DNA of 25,102 bases, taken from DATHVR01 sp035461175. Its GTDB lineage: Bacteria > Actinomycetota > Acidimicrobiia > Spongiisociales > ZC4RG35. The DNA is taken from positions 1 to 25,102 of the forward strand of contig DATHVR010000121.1 in NCBI GenBank assembly GCA_035461175.1, read 5' to 3'. Below, piece after piece: positions 1 through 7,174 of the stretch. The notes under the pieces are model-generated. The model was not told the origin of the DNA. It worked only from the letters and a program-made list of their open reading frames with translations, and did not search any database. The position numbers were made by a program, and so were the translations under genes. Positions within the stretch are counted from its first letter, which is position 1, and each line of letters opens with the position of its first letter.

Positions 1-12
1 TGTCGCCAGAGC

Positions 13-30
13 GAGCCTGCGATCAGGCTC
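13..30 (-). terminator. Weak hairpin at the end of the SLH-protein gene
   Basis: Six-base arms (GAGCCT and AGGCTC) separated by six bases overlap the stop codon of the DUF4397/SLH gene. There is no T-tract on the minus strand, so a terminator role is only a guess; it may be chance in GC-rich DNA. Confidence 0.25.
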
Positions 31-1240
31 CGAGGCCCAGGGCCCGGGCGAGGAAGGTCGCCATCTCGGCCCGGATCAGGGTCCGCTCGGGGCAGAACTG
101 ATCGTTGGCGGGCGGATTGCAGCCGGCGGTGATGCCGGCGGCGGCGATCGCCTCGATGTCGCCCTCGAAGATCGAGTTGTCGTCGTCACCGAAGGAATCG
201 GAGGTACTGGTCCCGTCCTGTACGAAGGCACGGTTCAGGAAGGCGGCCATCTCACCCCGGGTGATGGGGTCGTCGGCTCCAAAGGTGCCGTCGGCCCGAC
301 CCTTGGTGATCCCGGCCTCGGCCAGGGCGTTGATGTCGGCCTCGAACGTCGAACCATCGTCATCGGCGAAGGCGTCGGTATCGCTGGCCGGCAGGCCGAG
401 GGCCCGCACCAGGAAGGCGGCCATCTCGCCACGGCTCAGTTCACGCTCGGGGCAGAACTCGGTGTTGTCGGGCGGGTTGCAGCCCTTGGTCACACCGATG
501 CGGGCGATCAGGTCGACATTGCCCTCGTGGACGCTGTCGTTGTCGTCGGCGAACGAACCATCGGGACCCAGGCCGGTGATGGCGTCGACCACCACTGTGA
601 ATGTGTCCGGATAGGCACCGATGGCGTACACGATGGTGTTGACACTCTCTGCCAAGGTGACGTCGCCCAGCGGGGCGAGGACGGTGTCGGCGTCACCGGG
701 AGCGGTGACCGTCACTGCATAGGTGTCGGCGGGCACGTCGATCACGGATTCGGCACCGTTGACGAACTCACCGGCGGTCAGTTCGACCTCGGCGTTGGCG
801 TAGACGTCGACCTCGGGGGCCTGGGCGGTGTGACGGACGGTGAGGCGGGCCTCACCGTCGGCGATCTCACTGACGTCGTTCAGGAACACCGAAGCGGTGG
901 GGTTGCCGTCCGCATCCAGGTGGGCGACCACGGCGGCATTGACTCCAGCCGGGACGGCGACGCCGGGAGCGTCGATGACCGGGGCGTCCGCCTCGGGATC
1001 GGCATTGGCGGCGTAGATGGCGATGTCATAGGTGCCCTCGGGGAGCACCACCGGGCCGGCGATCGACTCGGGGGTGAAGTCCTCGAGGAACAGACCGTCA
1101 TTCACGTATACGTCGACGGTGGCTCCGGGGATTCCGTGAACGACGCTGACGAGGCTGGACGACACCTCGGCGGCGCCGGCCGGTGCCATCGTCGCCACGG
1201 CCATCAACGAGGCCAGGGCCAGGGTTGCGACCTTTCGCAT
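23..1240 (-). CDS. Secreted DUF4397 protein with three C-terminal SLH-type repeats
   Basis: A 405-residue exported surface protein. Residues 1-24 form a Sec signal peptide (MRK, hydrophobic stretch, AGAA cleavage region). Residues about 28-225 are beta-rich and match DUF4397, probably as two repeats opening with 'VSVVHGIPGATVDVY' and 'LTVRHTAQAPEVDVY'. Residues 229-283, 290-338 and 349-403 are three SLH-type repeats, each with an Asp-rich 'FADDD'-like opening, an 'AGIT' segment and 'RGEMAAFL'. Cysteine pairs at 254/263 and 374/383 lie in 'GCNPP..FCPE' motifs of the first and third repeats and could form disulfides. SLH domains usually bind cell-wall polymers non-covalently, so wall attachment is likely; the ligand of DUF4397 is unknown. 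The ATG has a good AAGGAG Shine-Dalgarno. An 86-nt gap separates it from the upstream ABC-F gene, so it may have its own promoter, although none was clear. Protein very acidic, as expected for an exported protein. Confidence 0.88.
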   Translation of the reverse strand: MRKVATLALASLMAVATMAPAGAAEVSSSLVSVVHGIPGATVDVYVNDGLFLEDFTPESIAGPVVLPEGTYDIAIYAANADPEADAPVIDAPGVAVPAGVNAAVVAHLDADGNPTASVFLNDVSEIADGEARLTVRHTAQAPEVDVYANAEVELTAGEFVNGAESVIDVPADTYAVTVTAPGDADTVLAPLGDVTLAESVNTIVYAIGAYPDTFTVVVDAITGLGPDGSFADDNDSVHEGNVDLIARIGVTKGCNPPDNTEFCPERELSRGEMAAFLVRALGLPASDTDAFADDDGSTFEADINALAEAGITKGRADGTFGADDPITRGEMAAFLNRAFVQDGTSTSDSFGDDDNSIFEGDIEAIAAAGITAGCNPPANDQFCPERTLIRAEMATFLARALGLGA

Positions 1241-1326
1241 GGGTTGGGCTCCTTCGTGGTTGGGAGAAGGTTGTCATATGCCCTTCGGAACCAACCCGGA
1301 GCCCGGATGACAGATTCTCGAGAGTT

Positions 1327-2925
1327 TCAGGCCAGTGCGACCAGTTCCAGCATCTCCTCGTCGAAGTACGAGGTCTCCCCTTCGGGCATGACGATGGCCC
1401 GGTCGGGTCCCAGCGCGGCGACGAAGTCGGTGTCGTGGCTGACGAGGATGATCGTTCCCTCGTATTGGTGCAGGGCAGCCAGCAGCGCCTCTTTCGCCTG
1501 GGGATCGAGGTTGTTGGTGGGCTCGTCCAACAGCAGGACGTTGGGCCGCGACATGACCAGCATCGCCAGGGCGAGTTTGGTCTTCTCACCGCCGGAGAGG
1601 GTGGAGGCGTCCTGGTCGATCCGGTCGGCGAGGAGGAAGTGGCCCAGGACCGTTCGCAGGACCTGATCGGGCTGGTCGGACACCTCGCGCAGATGATCGA
1701 GGACGGCCTTGCCGGCTCCGATCTGCTCGTGCTCCTGGGCGTAGTAGCCCAGGGAGGTGTTGTGCCCCAGCTCGATGGTGCCCATGTCGGTCGACTCCAC
1801 TCCGGCCAGGATCCGCAACAGCGTGGTCTTGCCGGCTCCGTTGAGCCCGAGGATGAGGAGTCGCTCGCCCCGGTCGGTGTCGACGTCCACATCGACGAAG
1901 ACGACGTTGTCTCCGAACGCCTTGGCGAGACCGTGAGCAGTGAGAGGGGTCCGGCCCGAGGGCTCGGGTTGGGGGAAACGGAGGGCCACTCCCTTGCCCC
2001 GACGCTGGACCTCGACCAGCTCTCGCTTCATGCGCTCGACCCGGGTCTCCATCGAGCGAGCGACCTTGGCCATCTTCTCGGTTCTTCCCTTGAAGCGGCG
2101 GATGTTCTCCTCGAGCCGGGCGATCTCGGCATCCTGGTGCCGACGCTCCTTCTCACGCTGCTCCCGACGCCTCTCGCGCTCGACCAGATAATGGGAGTAG
2201 TTGCCCCGATAGGCCTCGATCTCGCCATGCTCGAGGGCGAGGACGGAGGTGATGCCCTCATCCAGGAGGGGGAGGTCGTGGCTGATGACCAACAGGCCGC
2301 CCCGATAAGACTTGAGGTGGTCGACCAACCAGGCCTTGGCATCGAGGTCGAGGTGGTTGGTGGGCTCATCGAGGAGCAGGATCTCGGTTTCGGCAAAGAG
2401 GATGCGGGCCAGTTCGACCCGGCGTCGCTGTCCGCCCGACATCGTCCTCAGCGGCTGTCCCAGCTCGTCGACTCCGATTCCGAGGGCGGCCGCTACCCGT
2501 TTCGCCTCGGCCTCGGCCACGAAGCCGCCCTTGGCCTCGAACTCCTCCTGGAGACGGGTGAAGCGAACGATGGCCCGGTCACGCGCCTCTCCGTCGAGGC
2601 GTTCGATCTTGCGCCGTGTCTCTTCGATTCGGCGCAGCATCGTCCCGATTTCCCGCGCCGCCAGGATCCTCTCCAGGGCAGTTACATCGGCCCGCTCCAG
2701 GTCGGGGGGCTCGGTCTCCTGGGAGAAGTAGCCCACATTGCCGGATCGTGTGACGGTACCGCTCGCCGGCGGCATGTAGCCCACCAGGGTTTTGATCAGG
2801 GTCGACTTGCCCGCCCCGTTGCGGCCCACCAGGCCGACTTTGTCGCCTGCCTGCACGCTGAAAGAGACCCCGTCCATCAGGGTGACGGGGCCGACATCGA
2901 TCCGCAGATCCTTGACTACCAGCAC
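1327..2925 (-). CDS. ABC-F family ATP-binding protein (ribosome-associated)
   Basis: A 532-residue soluble protein with two ABC ATPase domains and no membrane segment, the ABC-F layout. Domain 1 has Walker A GRNGAGKST (34-42), signature MSGGQ (162-166) and Walker B/DEPTNHLD (186-193). A charged helical linker (about 245-320, rich in Arg/Glu) corresponds to the P-site tRNA interaction motif. Domain 2 has Walker A GLNGAGKTT (360-368), signature LSGGE (443-447) and DEPTNNLD (467-474). ABC-F proteins act on the ribosome at the E site, relieving stalls or protecting from antibiotics; a specific subtype cannot be assigned here. The GTG start gives MLVVKDLRI, the usual beginning of domain 1, though its Shine-Dalgarno is weak. 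It is the last minus-strand gene before the palindrome-flanked region that begins about 60 nt upstream. It is a typical full-length member with all ATPase motifs intact. Confidence 0.92.
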   Translation of the reverse strand: MLVVKDLRIDVGPVTLMDGVSFSVQAGDKVGLVGRNGAGKSTLIKTLVGYMPPASGTVTRSGNVGYFSQETEPPDLERADVTALERILAAREIGTMLRRIEETRRKIERLDGEARDRAIVRFTRLQEEFEAKGGFVAEAEAKRVAAALGIGVDELGQPLRTMSGGQRRRVELARILFAETEILLLDEPTNHLDLDAKAWLVDHLKSYRGGLLVISHDLPLLDEGITSVLALEHGEIEAYRGNYSHYLVERERRREQREKERRHQDAEIARLEENIRRFKGRTEKMAKVARSMETRVERMKRELVEVQRRGKGVALRFPQPEPSGRTPLTAHGLAKAFGDNVVFVDVDVDTDRGERLLILGLNGAGKTTLLRILAGVESTDMGTIELGHNTSLGYYAQEHEQIGAGKAVLDHLREVSDQPDQVLRTVLGHFLLADRIDQDASTLSGGEKTKLALAMLVMSRPNVLLLDEPTNNLDPQAKEALLAALHQYEGTIILVSHDTDFVAALGPDRAIVMPEGETSYFDEEMLELVALA

Positions 2926-2984
2926 AACCCGCTCAGGTTACGACGTCGGTCGGCGGCGTCGCCAGGCATTTCCACCGATCGAGT

Positions 2985-3019
2985 GTGCAGGCAACCGCGC
3001 TGGACGCGGTTCCGTGCAC
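2985..3019. repeat. Palindromic repeat copy A (left pair)
   Basis: A 35-nt imperfect palindrome: 15-nt arm GTGCAGGCAACCGCG, 5-nt loop CTGGA, and a right arm complementary at 13 of 15 positions, ending GTGCAC. It is preceded by TCGAGT. The same arm pattern, GTGCA...ACCGCG, recurs in copies B, C and D. It lies in the 203-nt gap between the ABC-F start and the DUF559-type gene. Confidence 0.8.
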
Positions 3020-3044
3020 CCTCATGGGCGGGCCGATTTCGACT

Positions 3045-3079
3045 GTGCAGGTAACCGCGCTGGGCGCGGGAGTTTGCCC
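3045..3079. repeat. Palindromic repeat copy B (left pair, degraded right arm)
   Basis: The left arm GTGCAGGTAACCGCG differs from copy A at one base and starts exactly 60 nt after it. The loop is CTGGG. The right arm is decayed (about 9 of 15 positions still pair). It is preceded by TCGACT. Copy A and copy B together form the left pair, 49 nt before the start codon of the DUF559-type gene. Confidence 0.72.
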
Positions 3080-3128
3080 AGTCGACAACCCCCTTCCGGC
3101 CCGCCGTCGCGTCCGGCATGGTGGCGGC

Positions 3129-4063
3129 ATGACCGCCGATCGACGCCTGGACGCCTATGCCGCCCATCAATACGGGGTGTTCTCGCGCGACCAGGCCCGG
3201 CGGGCCGGCCTGAGCGACGACAGGGCCTACCGACGCATCCAATCCGGGGCGTGGATCCCCCTTACCCCCGGGGTGTACGCCCTCGCCTCTTCGCCACCCA
3301 AGTGGGAGCGCCAGGTGGCGGCCGCCGTGCTCAGCCGACCCCGGGCGGTGGTGGGTGGCTCGAGCGCCGCCGTCCTGCATGGATTCGACGGATTCAGACC
3401 GGGCAGGCCGGAGATCGTCGTGCCGGCGGGATCCAACGCCCGCTCCACCATCGCCCGCGTAAGTCGCAGCATCTGGTTCGATGAGCTCGCAGTCACCCGC
3501 CGATCGGTTTCACCATCACCGACGAGGCGGAGACGATAACCCTCCTGGCCGGACGCCTGGCGACGCAAGAGGTCGAGGCACTGCTCGATGGACGCCTGAC
3601 CGCCGCAACGATCGACGTCGAGGGCTTCGAGGTGATCCGGCGCCGCTCGATCGGGGCTCGCATCCGGGGTGCCGCCCGCCTGTTTCCCCTGCTGGATGAG
3701 CGGGCGGCGGACGCCTGGGAACCGTCGGGCAATCAGCTGGAGGGGATGCTCGACCGCCTCGTCGACCATCCTGATGTTCCGGCCGCCACCCGTCAGTATC
3801 CCCTCACCCTGGCCGCTCCCAGCATCGTTGACCTGTACATCGCCGCCTGGCGGCTGATCCTCGAAGCCGACGGGCGCCGCTGGCACAGCCGCCGCGCCGA
3901 TTTCGAACGTGACCGCCGGCGCGACAACGCCGCTGCCGCTCAGGGTCTGGTCGTCCTCCGGTTCACCTGGCAGATGCTCACCCGCGACTTCGCCGGCTGC
4001 CAACGGCTGCTGCTGGAGACCGGGGCCCGACGTCAGGCCCTCTTCCAGACGAAAGTGCAATGA
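3129..4063 (+). pseudogene. AbiEi-antitoxin-like / DUF559 endonuclease-fold protein, frameshifted
   Basis: Two reading frames together make one protein of about 310 residues. The first (ATG 3129, stop 3537-3539) has an AbiEi-type N-terminal winged-helix region: 'GVFSRDQARRAGLSDD', then 'IPLTPGVYAL' and 'VVGGSSAAVLHGFDG'. Homology then continues in the -1 frame from about 3497 ('IGFTITDEAETITLLAGRL') to the stop at 4061-4063. The C-terminal part carries a DUF559/Vsr-like nuclease pattern at about nt 3863-3985: ILEADGRRWH, then D..RD, then VVLRFTW. One missing base near 3495-3503 explains the shift; no slippery heptamer is evident there. Either the gene is a pseudogene or the base is a sequencing error. 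Full-length homologues of this architecture are common in actinobacteria and are often annotated as type IV toxin-antitoxin AbiEi or DUF559 proteins; their function is not established. Paired palindromes flank the gene, and its last codons (GTG CAA TGA) lie inside copy C. Confidence 0.8.
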
Positions 4064-4089
4064 ACCGCGCTCAGCGCGAGACCCTGCAC
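4055..4089. repeat. Palindromic repeat copy C (right pair, contains a stop codon)
   Basis: Left arm GTGCAATGAACCGCG, loop CTCAG, right arm ending CTGCAC, with about 10 of 15 positions pairing. It is followed by ACTCGA, the reverse complement of the TCGAGT that precedes copy A. The TGA that ends the DUF559-type frame lies within this repeat. Confidence 0.72.
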
Positions 4090-4113
4090 ACTCGACCACC
4101 GCCGCCGACGAGC

Positions 4114-4148
4114 GTGCACCGGACCGCGGTCAGCGCGGCCCGCTGCTC
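4114..4148. repeat. Palindromic repeat copy D (right pair, overlaps the mca stop)
   Basis: Left arm GTGCACCGGACCGCG, loop GTCAG, right arm pairing at 12 of 15 positions. It starts 59 nt after copy C, mirroring the 60-nt spacing of A and B. It is followed by AGTCGA, the reverse complement of the TCGACT before copy B. Its right end runs into the minus-strand mca stop codon (4147-4149). The 83-nt gap between the two genes is almost entirely copies C and D. Confidence 0.72.
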
Positions 4149-5028
4149 AGTCGAGGCCGGTGAAGAGGTCGCCGGCGTCCTCGACGGCCACCGAGGTGTG
4201 GACGCGGTAGAAGGACTCCAGGCCGACCACCTCGTCGCGCATGTCCTCGTCGACACGCAGCATGAACCAGTCGTCGGGAATCTGGCTGCGGTGAGCCTTG
4301 AGCGCCGCCAGCTTGGTGTCGACCCATTTGCCCGTGTCGACCATCGTCAGCAACTCGTCGGGGGTGCCGCTGACCGAGGCAGCGTCGTACTCCTCCTGGG
4401 TGATCTCGCCGGCGGCGAGACGGATCTCGGCGAAGCGCCGTCGCCGACTGCGGGGCCAGGTCGACCAGTACACCTTGGGCACCAGCCACGGCTCCTCCCC
4501 TTCGGTCAGCGGGTAGCGGGCCAGGTCGGGGGCAGCCCAGATGGCGGCCAGACCCACCCGGTGCACCTGGATGTGGTCGGGGTGGCCGTAGCCGCCGTAG
4601 GGGTCGTAGATCGTCATGACATCAGGGCGGAGCCGGCGGATGTGGCGGATGACCCGGCCGACGGCGTCATCGAAGTCGGCCTGCCAGAAACAATCGGGAT
4701 GGAAGTTGGTCTCCTCCCCCATCATCCCCGAGTCGCGGTACCCGAGGAAGGCATGCTCGTCCACGCCGAGCAATGACAGGGCGGCCTCCACCTCGACCGC
4801 CCGCACCTCGGCCAGGCGGGGCCGGATCTCGTCGGGATCGTCATAGTTGTGGATCTCGCCCTCGGCCCCGTCGGTGGCGGTCAGGACCATGGTGGGACGG
4901 CCCTCCGAGGCCGCCTGGGCGAGCACGCCCCCGGTCTGAATGACCTCGTCGTCAGGATGGGCATGGAAAGAAAGGAGTCCCGGCATGCCCGGAAAGCTAA
5001 CAGCCGAGCGCAGCCAGTCCTCAACCAT
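4147..5028 (-). CDS. mca: Mycothiol S-conjugate amidase-like zinc deacetylase (LmbE/PIG-L family)
   Basis: A 293-residue protein of the LmbE/PIG-L family. Zinc-binding motifs are AHPDDE (residues 23-28) and HPDH (149-152) within 'YDPYGGYGHPDHIQVH'. The spacing, the 'FLGYRDSGM' segment and the C-terminal 'FYRVHTS' region resemble Mca, the amidase that cleaves mycothiol S-conjugates to release mercapturic acids in actinobacterial detoxification, rather than a generic deacetylase. MshB, the biosynthetic GlcNAc-Ins deacetylase, is a close paralogue and cannot be fully excluded. The start is uncertain: the first ATG (5028) has a GGGATGA sequence just upstream, while an internal ATG at 4986 (MPGLLSFHAHPDDE) gives the more usual short N-terminus but no clear Shine-Dalgarno. 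It is monocistronic, diverging from the PAS gene, and its stop lies inside palindrome copy D. Confidence 0.85.
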   Translation of the reverse strand: MVEDWLRSAVSFPGMPGLLSFHAHPDDEVIQTGGVLAQAASEGRPTMVLTATDGAEGEIHNYDDPDEIRPRLAEVRAVEVEAALSLLGVDEHAFLGYRDSGMMGEETNFHPDCFWQADFDDAVGRVIRHIRRLRPDVMTIYDPYGGYGHPDHIQVHRVGLAAIWAAPDLARYPLTEGEEPWLVPKVYWSTWPRSRRRRFAEIRLAAGEITQEEYDAASVSGTPDELLTMVDTGKWVDTKLAALKAHRSQIPDDWFMLRVDEDMRDEVVGLESFYRVHTSVAVEDAGDLFTGLD

Positions 5029-5127
5029 TCATCCCGGGGCACGATCCGGTTTACCCAACGTTCATGCCCCCATGATGGGATAGGCGCATCACGACTCAAC
5101 CTCGTGGTTCCCTCCTCCTAAGGGTGG

Positions 5128-5161
5128 ACGGGGAGGCGGCGCTCCGGTGCCGCCTCCCCGT
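5128..5161. terminator. Strong 13-bp hairpin in the mca/PAS divergent spacer
   Basis: Perfect 13-bp arms (ACGGGGAGGCGGC and its complement) with an 8-nt loop, followed on the plus strand by CGTTTC. It sits in the 188-nt spacer between two divergent starts, where no upstream plus-strand gene needs a terminator. It could end a small unannotated transcript from 5029-5127, insulate the two promoters, or lie in the leader of the PAS gene. No tRNA or ORF was recognised in 5029-5127. Confidence 0.55.
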
Positions 5162-5216
5162 CGTTTCGGGCGGCCCAGACCCCACCCGGGGGCTACTCTC
5201 CCCGATAGGAGTCGCA

Positions 5217-5618
5217 GTGCCCCAGCATCCCATCGAGATAATCCTCCTTCGCCAGTGGGCCTCCATGATGAGCGTTCCGATCTGGGTGACCGACGCCGCC
5301 GGTGACCTGGTCTACTTCAACGAGCCCACCGAAGGTCTGATCGGACTCAGTTTCGAGGACGCCGGTGACATCTCGGTGGCCGAGCTGTCGGATCGCTTCG
5401 AGCTGTGCGACCTGGACGGAAGCAGGCTGCCGGACCACGACCGGCCCCTGGTGGTGGCGCTGCAGAAGCAGCAACCCGCCCAGCGACTCGTCCGCATAAG
5501 GAGTCACGATGGCGTGGCCAAGGTGATCTCCGACACGGCGGTCCCCATCGTCGGCGAGGGAGACCGACTGCTCGGGGCGATGGTAATCCTCTGGGACGCC
5601 GGTGAAGGTCACGCTTAG
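5217..5618 (+). CDS. Small PAS-fold protein
   Basis: A 133-residue protein consisting of essentially one PAS domain (residues about 12-128). The core is 'VPIWVTDAAGDLVYFNEPTEGLIG', followed by 'VAELSDRFELCDLDG' and a closing beta region, 'DGVAKVISDTAVPIVGEGDRLLGAMVILWD', the usual PAS ending. There is no kinase, GGDEF or DNA-binding domain, so it can only sense or bind a partner or ligand. The GTG at 5217 is chosen because AGGAG lies six bases upstream; an earlier in-frame start would run through the hairpin. Its stop overlaps the start of the MBL-fold gene by 17 nt, so the two are translationally coupled and probably act together. The ligand is unknown. Confidence 0.78.
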   Translation: MPQHPIEIILLRQWASMMSVPIWVTDAAGDLVYFNEPTEGLIGLSFEDAGDISVAELSDRFELCDLDGSRLPDHDRPLVVALQKQQPAQRLVRIRSHDGVAKVISDTAVPIVGEGDRLLGAMVILWDAGEGHA

Positions 5619-6432
5619 GGGAACCCGCGGCTCCGTGGGCCGGGCCGGGCCGGAGACCGCCGGGTACGGTGGCGACACCTCCTGTGTGGAGGTCCGTGCC
5701 GACGACGGCACGGTCCTGATACTCGACGCCGGCTCGGGAATCGCCCGCCTCAACACGGTCTTCGAGCCCTGCCCCTCCCGCATCGACATTCTGCTCACCC
5801 ATCTCCACATGGACCACATCCAAGGCCTGGGATTCTTCCAGCCGCTGTTCCGCCCCGACGTCACGGTGTATCTGTGGGGCCCGGTTTCCTCCACCATGGA
5901 CCTGGGCGAGCGAGTGGGTCGCTACCTCTCTCCACCCCTATTCCCCGTTCGCTTCCGTGACCTGCCCAACGTCCACCCCGTCGACGTTCGCCCCGGATCG
6001 TTCGAGATCGGCCCCTTCTCGATCCAGACTGACCTGGTGATCCACCCGGGTCCCACCATGGGCTACCGGATAAGCAGCGAAGGGGCTTCCATCGCCTACC
6101 TGCCCGACCACGAACCCGCCCTGGGCAACGAGGACTTCCCCGACGCCCCCGAATGGACCTCCGGCTACGACCTGAGCGCCGGTGTCGACCTCCTCATCCA
6201 CGACTTCCAGTACACCGCCGCCGAGTATCCCGACCGGGAGGGATGGGGCCACTCGTCGATGGAAGACACTCTGGCATTCGCATCGCTGGCCAAGGTGGGC
6301 CGGGTGGTCACCTTCCACCACGACCCCGAACACGACGACGAGACGCTGGATCGGGCTCACGCCGAGTTCGCCCGCCGCGACCTGCCTTTCGAGCTGACAC
6401 CGGGCCGGGGCGGGCTCGAGCTCGAGGTCTGA
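5602..6432 (+). CDS. Metallo-beta-lactamase-fold hydrolase (RNase Z/PhnP-like group)
   Basis: A 276-residue protein beginning 'MKVTLRGTRGSVGRAGPET', with 'YGGDTSCVEV' and 'LILDAGSGIARL', then the metal motif HLHMDH at residues 67-72. Further candidate metal ligands are in 'LPDHEP', 'LLIHDFQYT', 'WGHSS' and 'VTFHHDPEHDD'. This pattern is typical of the MBL-fold branch that includes RNase Z and cyclic-nucleotide or phosphonate-pathway phosphodiesterases, so phosphodiester hydrolysis is likely; the substrate is unknown. The GTG start overlaps the end of the PAS gene, suggesting a PAS sensor paired with an MBL hydrolase. There is no signal peptide, so it is cytoplasmic. A 31-nt gap follows before the SRPBCC gene on the same strand, so all three may be one transcript. 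Confidence 0.85.
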   Translation: MKVTLRGTRGSVGRAGPETAGYGGDTSCVEVRADDGTVLILDAGSGIARLNTVFEPCPSRIDILLTHLHMDHIQGLGFFQPLFRPDVTVYLWGPVSSTMDLGERVGRYLSPPLFPVRFRDLPNVHPVDVRPGSFEIGPFSIQTDLVIHPGPTMGYRISSEGASIAYLPDHEPALGNEDFPDAPEWTSGYDLSAGVDLLIHDFQYTAAEYPDREGWGHSSMEDTLAFASLAKVGRVVTFHHDPEHDDETLDRAHAEFARRDLPFELTPGRGGLELEV

Positions 6433-6463
6433 TCACCGGCCGGGCACGGTACAGTCATCCGGC

Positions 6464-6895
6464 ATGCCCGAAGCCTCCTTCCAGCATCGAGCGGTGACGC
6501 CGGCCGAACCCGGCCACGTATGGGCCCGACTGCAGGATCCTCAGATTTGGGCCACCGTGGCCGGGGTGGACGACACCAGCGACCATGCCCATGACGGACC
6601 CCTGCTGATCGGTTTCCGTTTCGCCACCTCGATCGCCGGCGTCACCTACCGGGGAACCGCCCGGGTCACCGAAGCTCGCCGTGAGGAGGCGATGACACTG
6701 GGGATTCGCTCGAGTGAGCTGACGGGCGCCATCGGCGTGGTCCTGGGGACGTCCCCGACCGGCACCGCCCTCGACGTGACGATGCGAATGCGTCCGGCCG
6801 GAATCATGGGGACGTTGGTGTTCCCGGTCGTGACGTCGGCGGTGTCGAACGGATTCGTCGAATCGGTGGAGAACCTGGCGATTCAGATCGGCTGA
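6464..6895 (+). CDS. SRPBCC-fold protein (CoxG-like)
   Basis: A 143-residue protein with the SRPBCC/START helix-grip fold: an N-terminal strand 'ASFQHRAVTPAEPGHVWARLQDPQIWA', central strands around 'GFRFATSIAGVTYRGTARVTEA' and a C-terminal helix 'FVESVENLAIQIG'. The 'VWARLQDPQIWATVAGV' segment resembles the CoxG/polyketide-cyclase-like subgroup, which binds hydrophobic ligands or assists molybdenum hydroxylase maturation. No CO dehydrogenase genes are near, so that role is not supported by context. It converges with the minus-strand YggU gene, overlapping it by 13 nt at the 3' ends. Confidence 0.72.
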   Translation: MPEASFQHRAVTPAEPGHVWARLQDPQIWATVAGVDDTSDHAHDGPLLIGFRFATSIAGVTYRGTARVTEARREEAMTLGIRSSELTGAIGVVLGTSPTGTALDVTMRMRPAGIMGTLVFPVVTSAVSNGFVESVENLAIQIG

Positions 6896-7143
6896 TCGGG
6901 CAGCAGAGCCCGTGCCAGCGCCGACCGGTTCGCAACCCGCACGAGTATCCGCTTGTGGCGGGATGTGGAACCGGACAGGAGTTCAGCCCGGGAGCCGCAA
7001 CGTGCACCGATCAGGTCGAGCACCTCGCGGTTGGCCCGACCTCCCTCGGGCGGTGCCGCCACCCGGATCCGGAGGCGTTCGCCGTGGATTCCCTTGATCT
7101 CGGTGCGCGAGGCACCCGGCACTATCCAGCACTCCACGACCAC
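6883..7143 (-). CDS. YggU/DUF167 family protein (UPF0235)
   Basis: An 86-residue protein matching DUF167: 'VPGASRTEIKGIHGERLRIRVAAPPEGGRAN' followed by 'LLSGSTSRHKRILV', the conserved core of the YggU fold. The molecular function of the family is unknown. The GTG start is preceded by GAAGGG. It begins 31 nt after the atpC stop on the same strand and is probably the last gene of the ATP synthase transcript. Its 3' end overlaps the convergent SRPBCC gene by 13 nt. Confidence 0.85.
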   Translation of the reverse strand: MVVECWIVPGASRTEIKGIHGERLRIRVAAPPEGGRANREVLDLIGARCGSRAELLSGSTSRHKRILVRVANRSALARALLPDQPI

Positions 7144-7174
7144 CCCTTCGGGATGGGCCGAGAGCCAGGCCGGA

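Noticed and set aside
2985..3079. CRISPR array (35-nt repeat, 25-nt spacer, 60-nt period)
   Set aside because: Only two units per side, arms diverged, repeats nearly fully palindromic, the second pair mirrored across a gene, and no cas genes.
3492..3515. Programmed -1 frameshifting to make a full-length DUF559 protein
   Set aside because: No X XXY YYZ slippery heptamer in the zero frame and no evident stimulatory stem just downstream; a lost base is simpler.
5029..5127. tRNA or other RNA gene upstream of the 13-bp hairpin
   Set aside because: No T-loop, acceptor-stem pairing or CCA end could be found; only the hairpin itself is supported.
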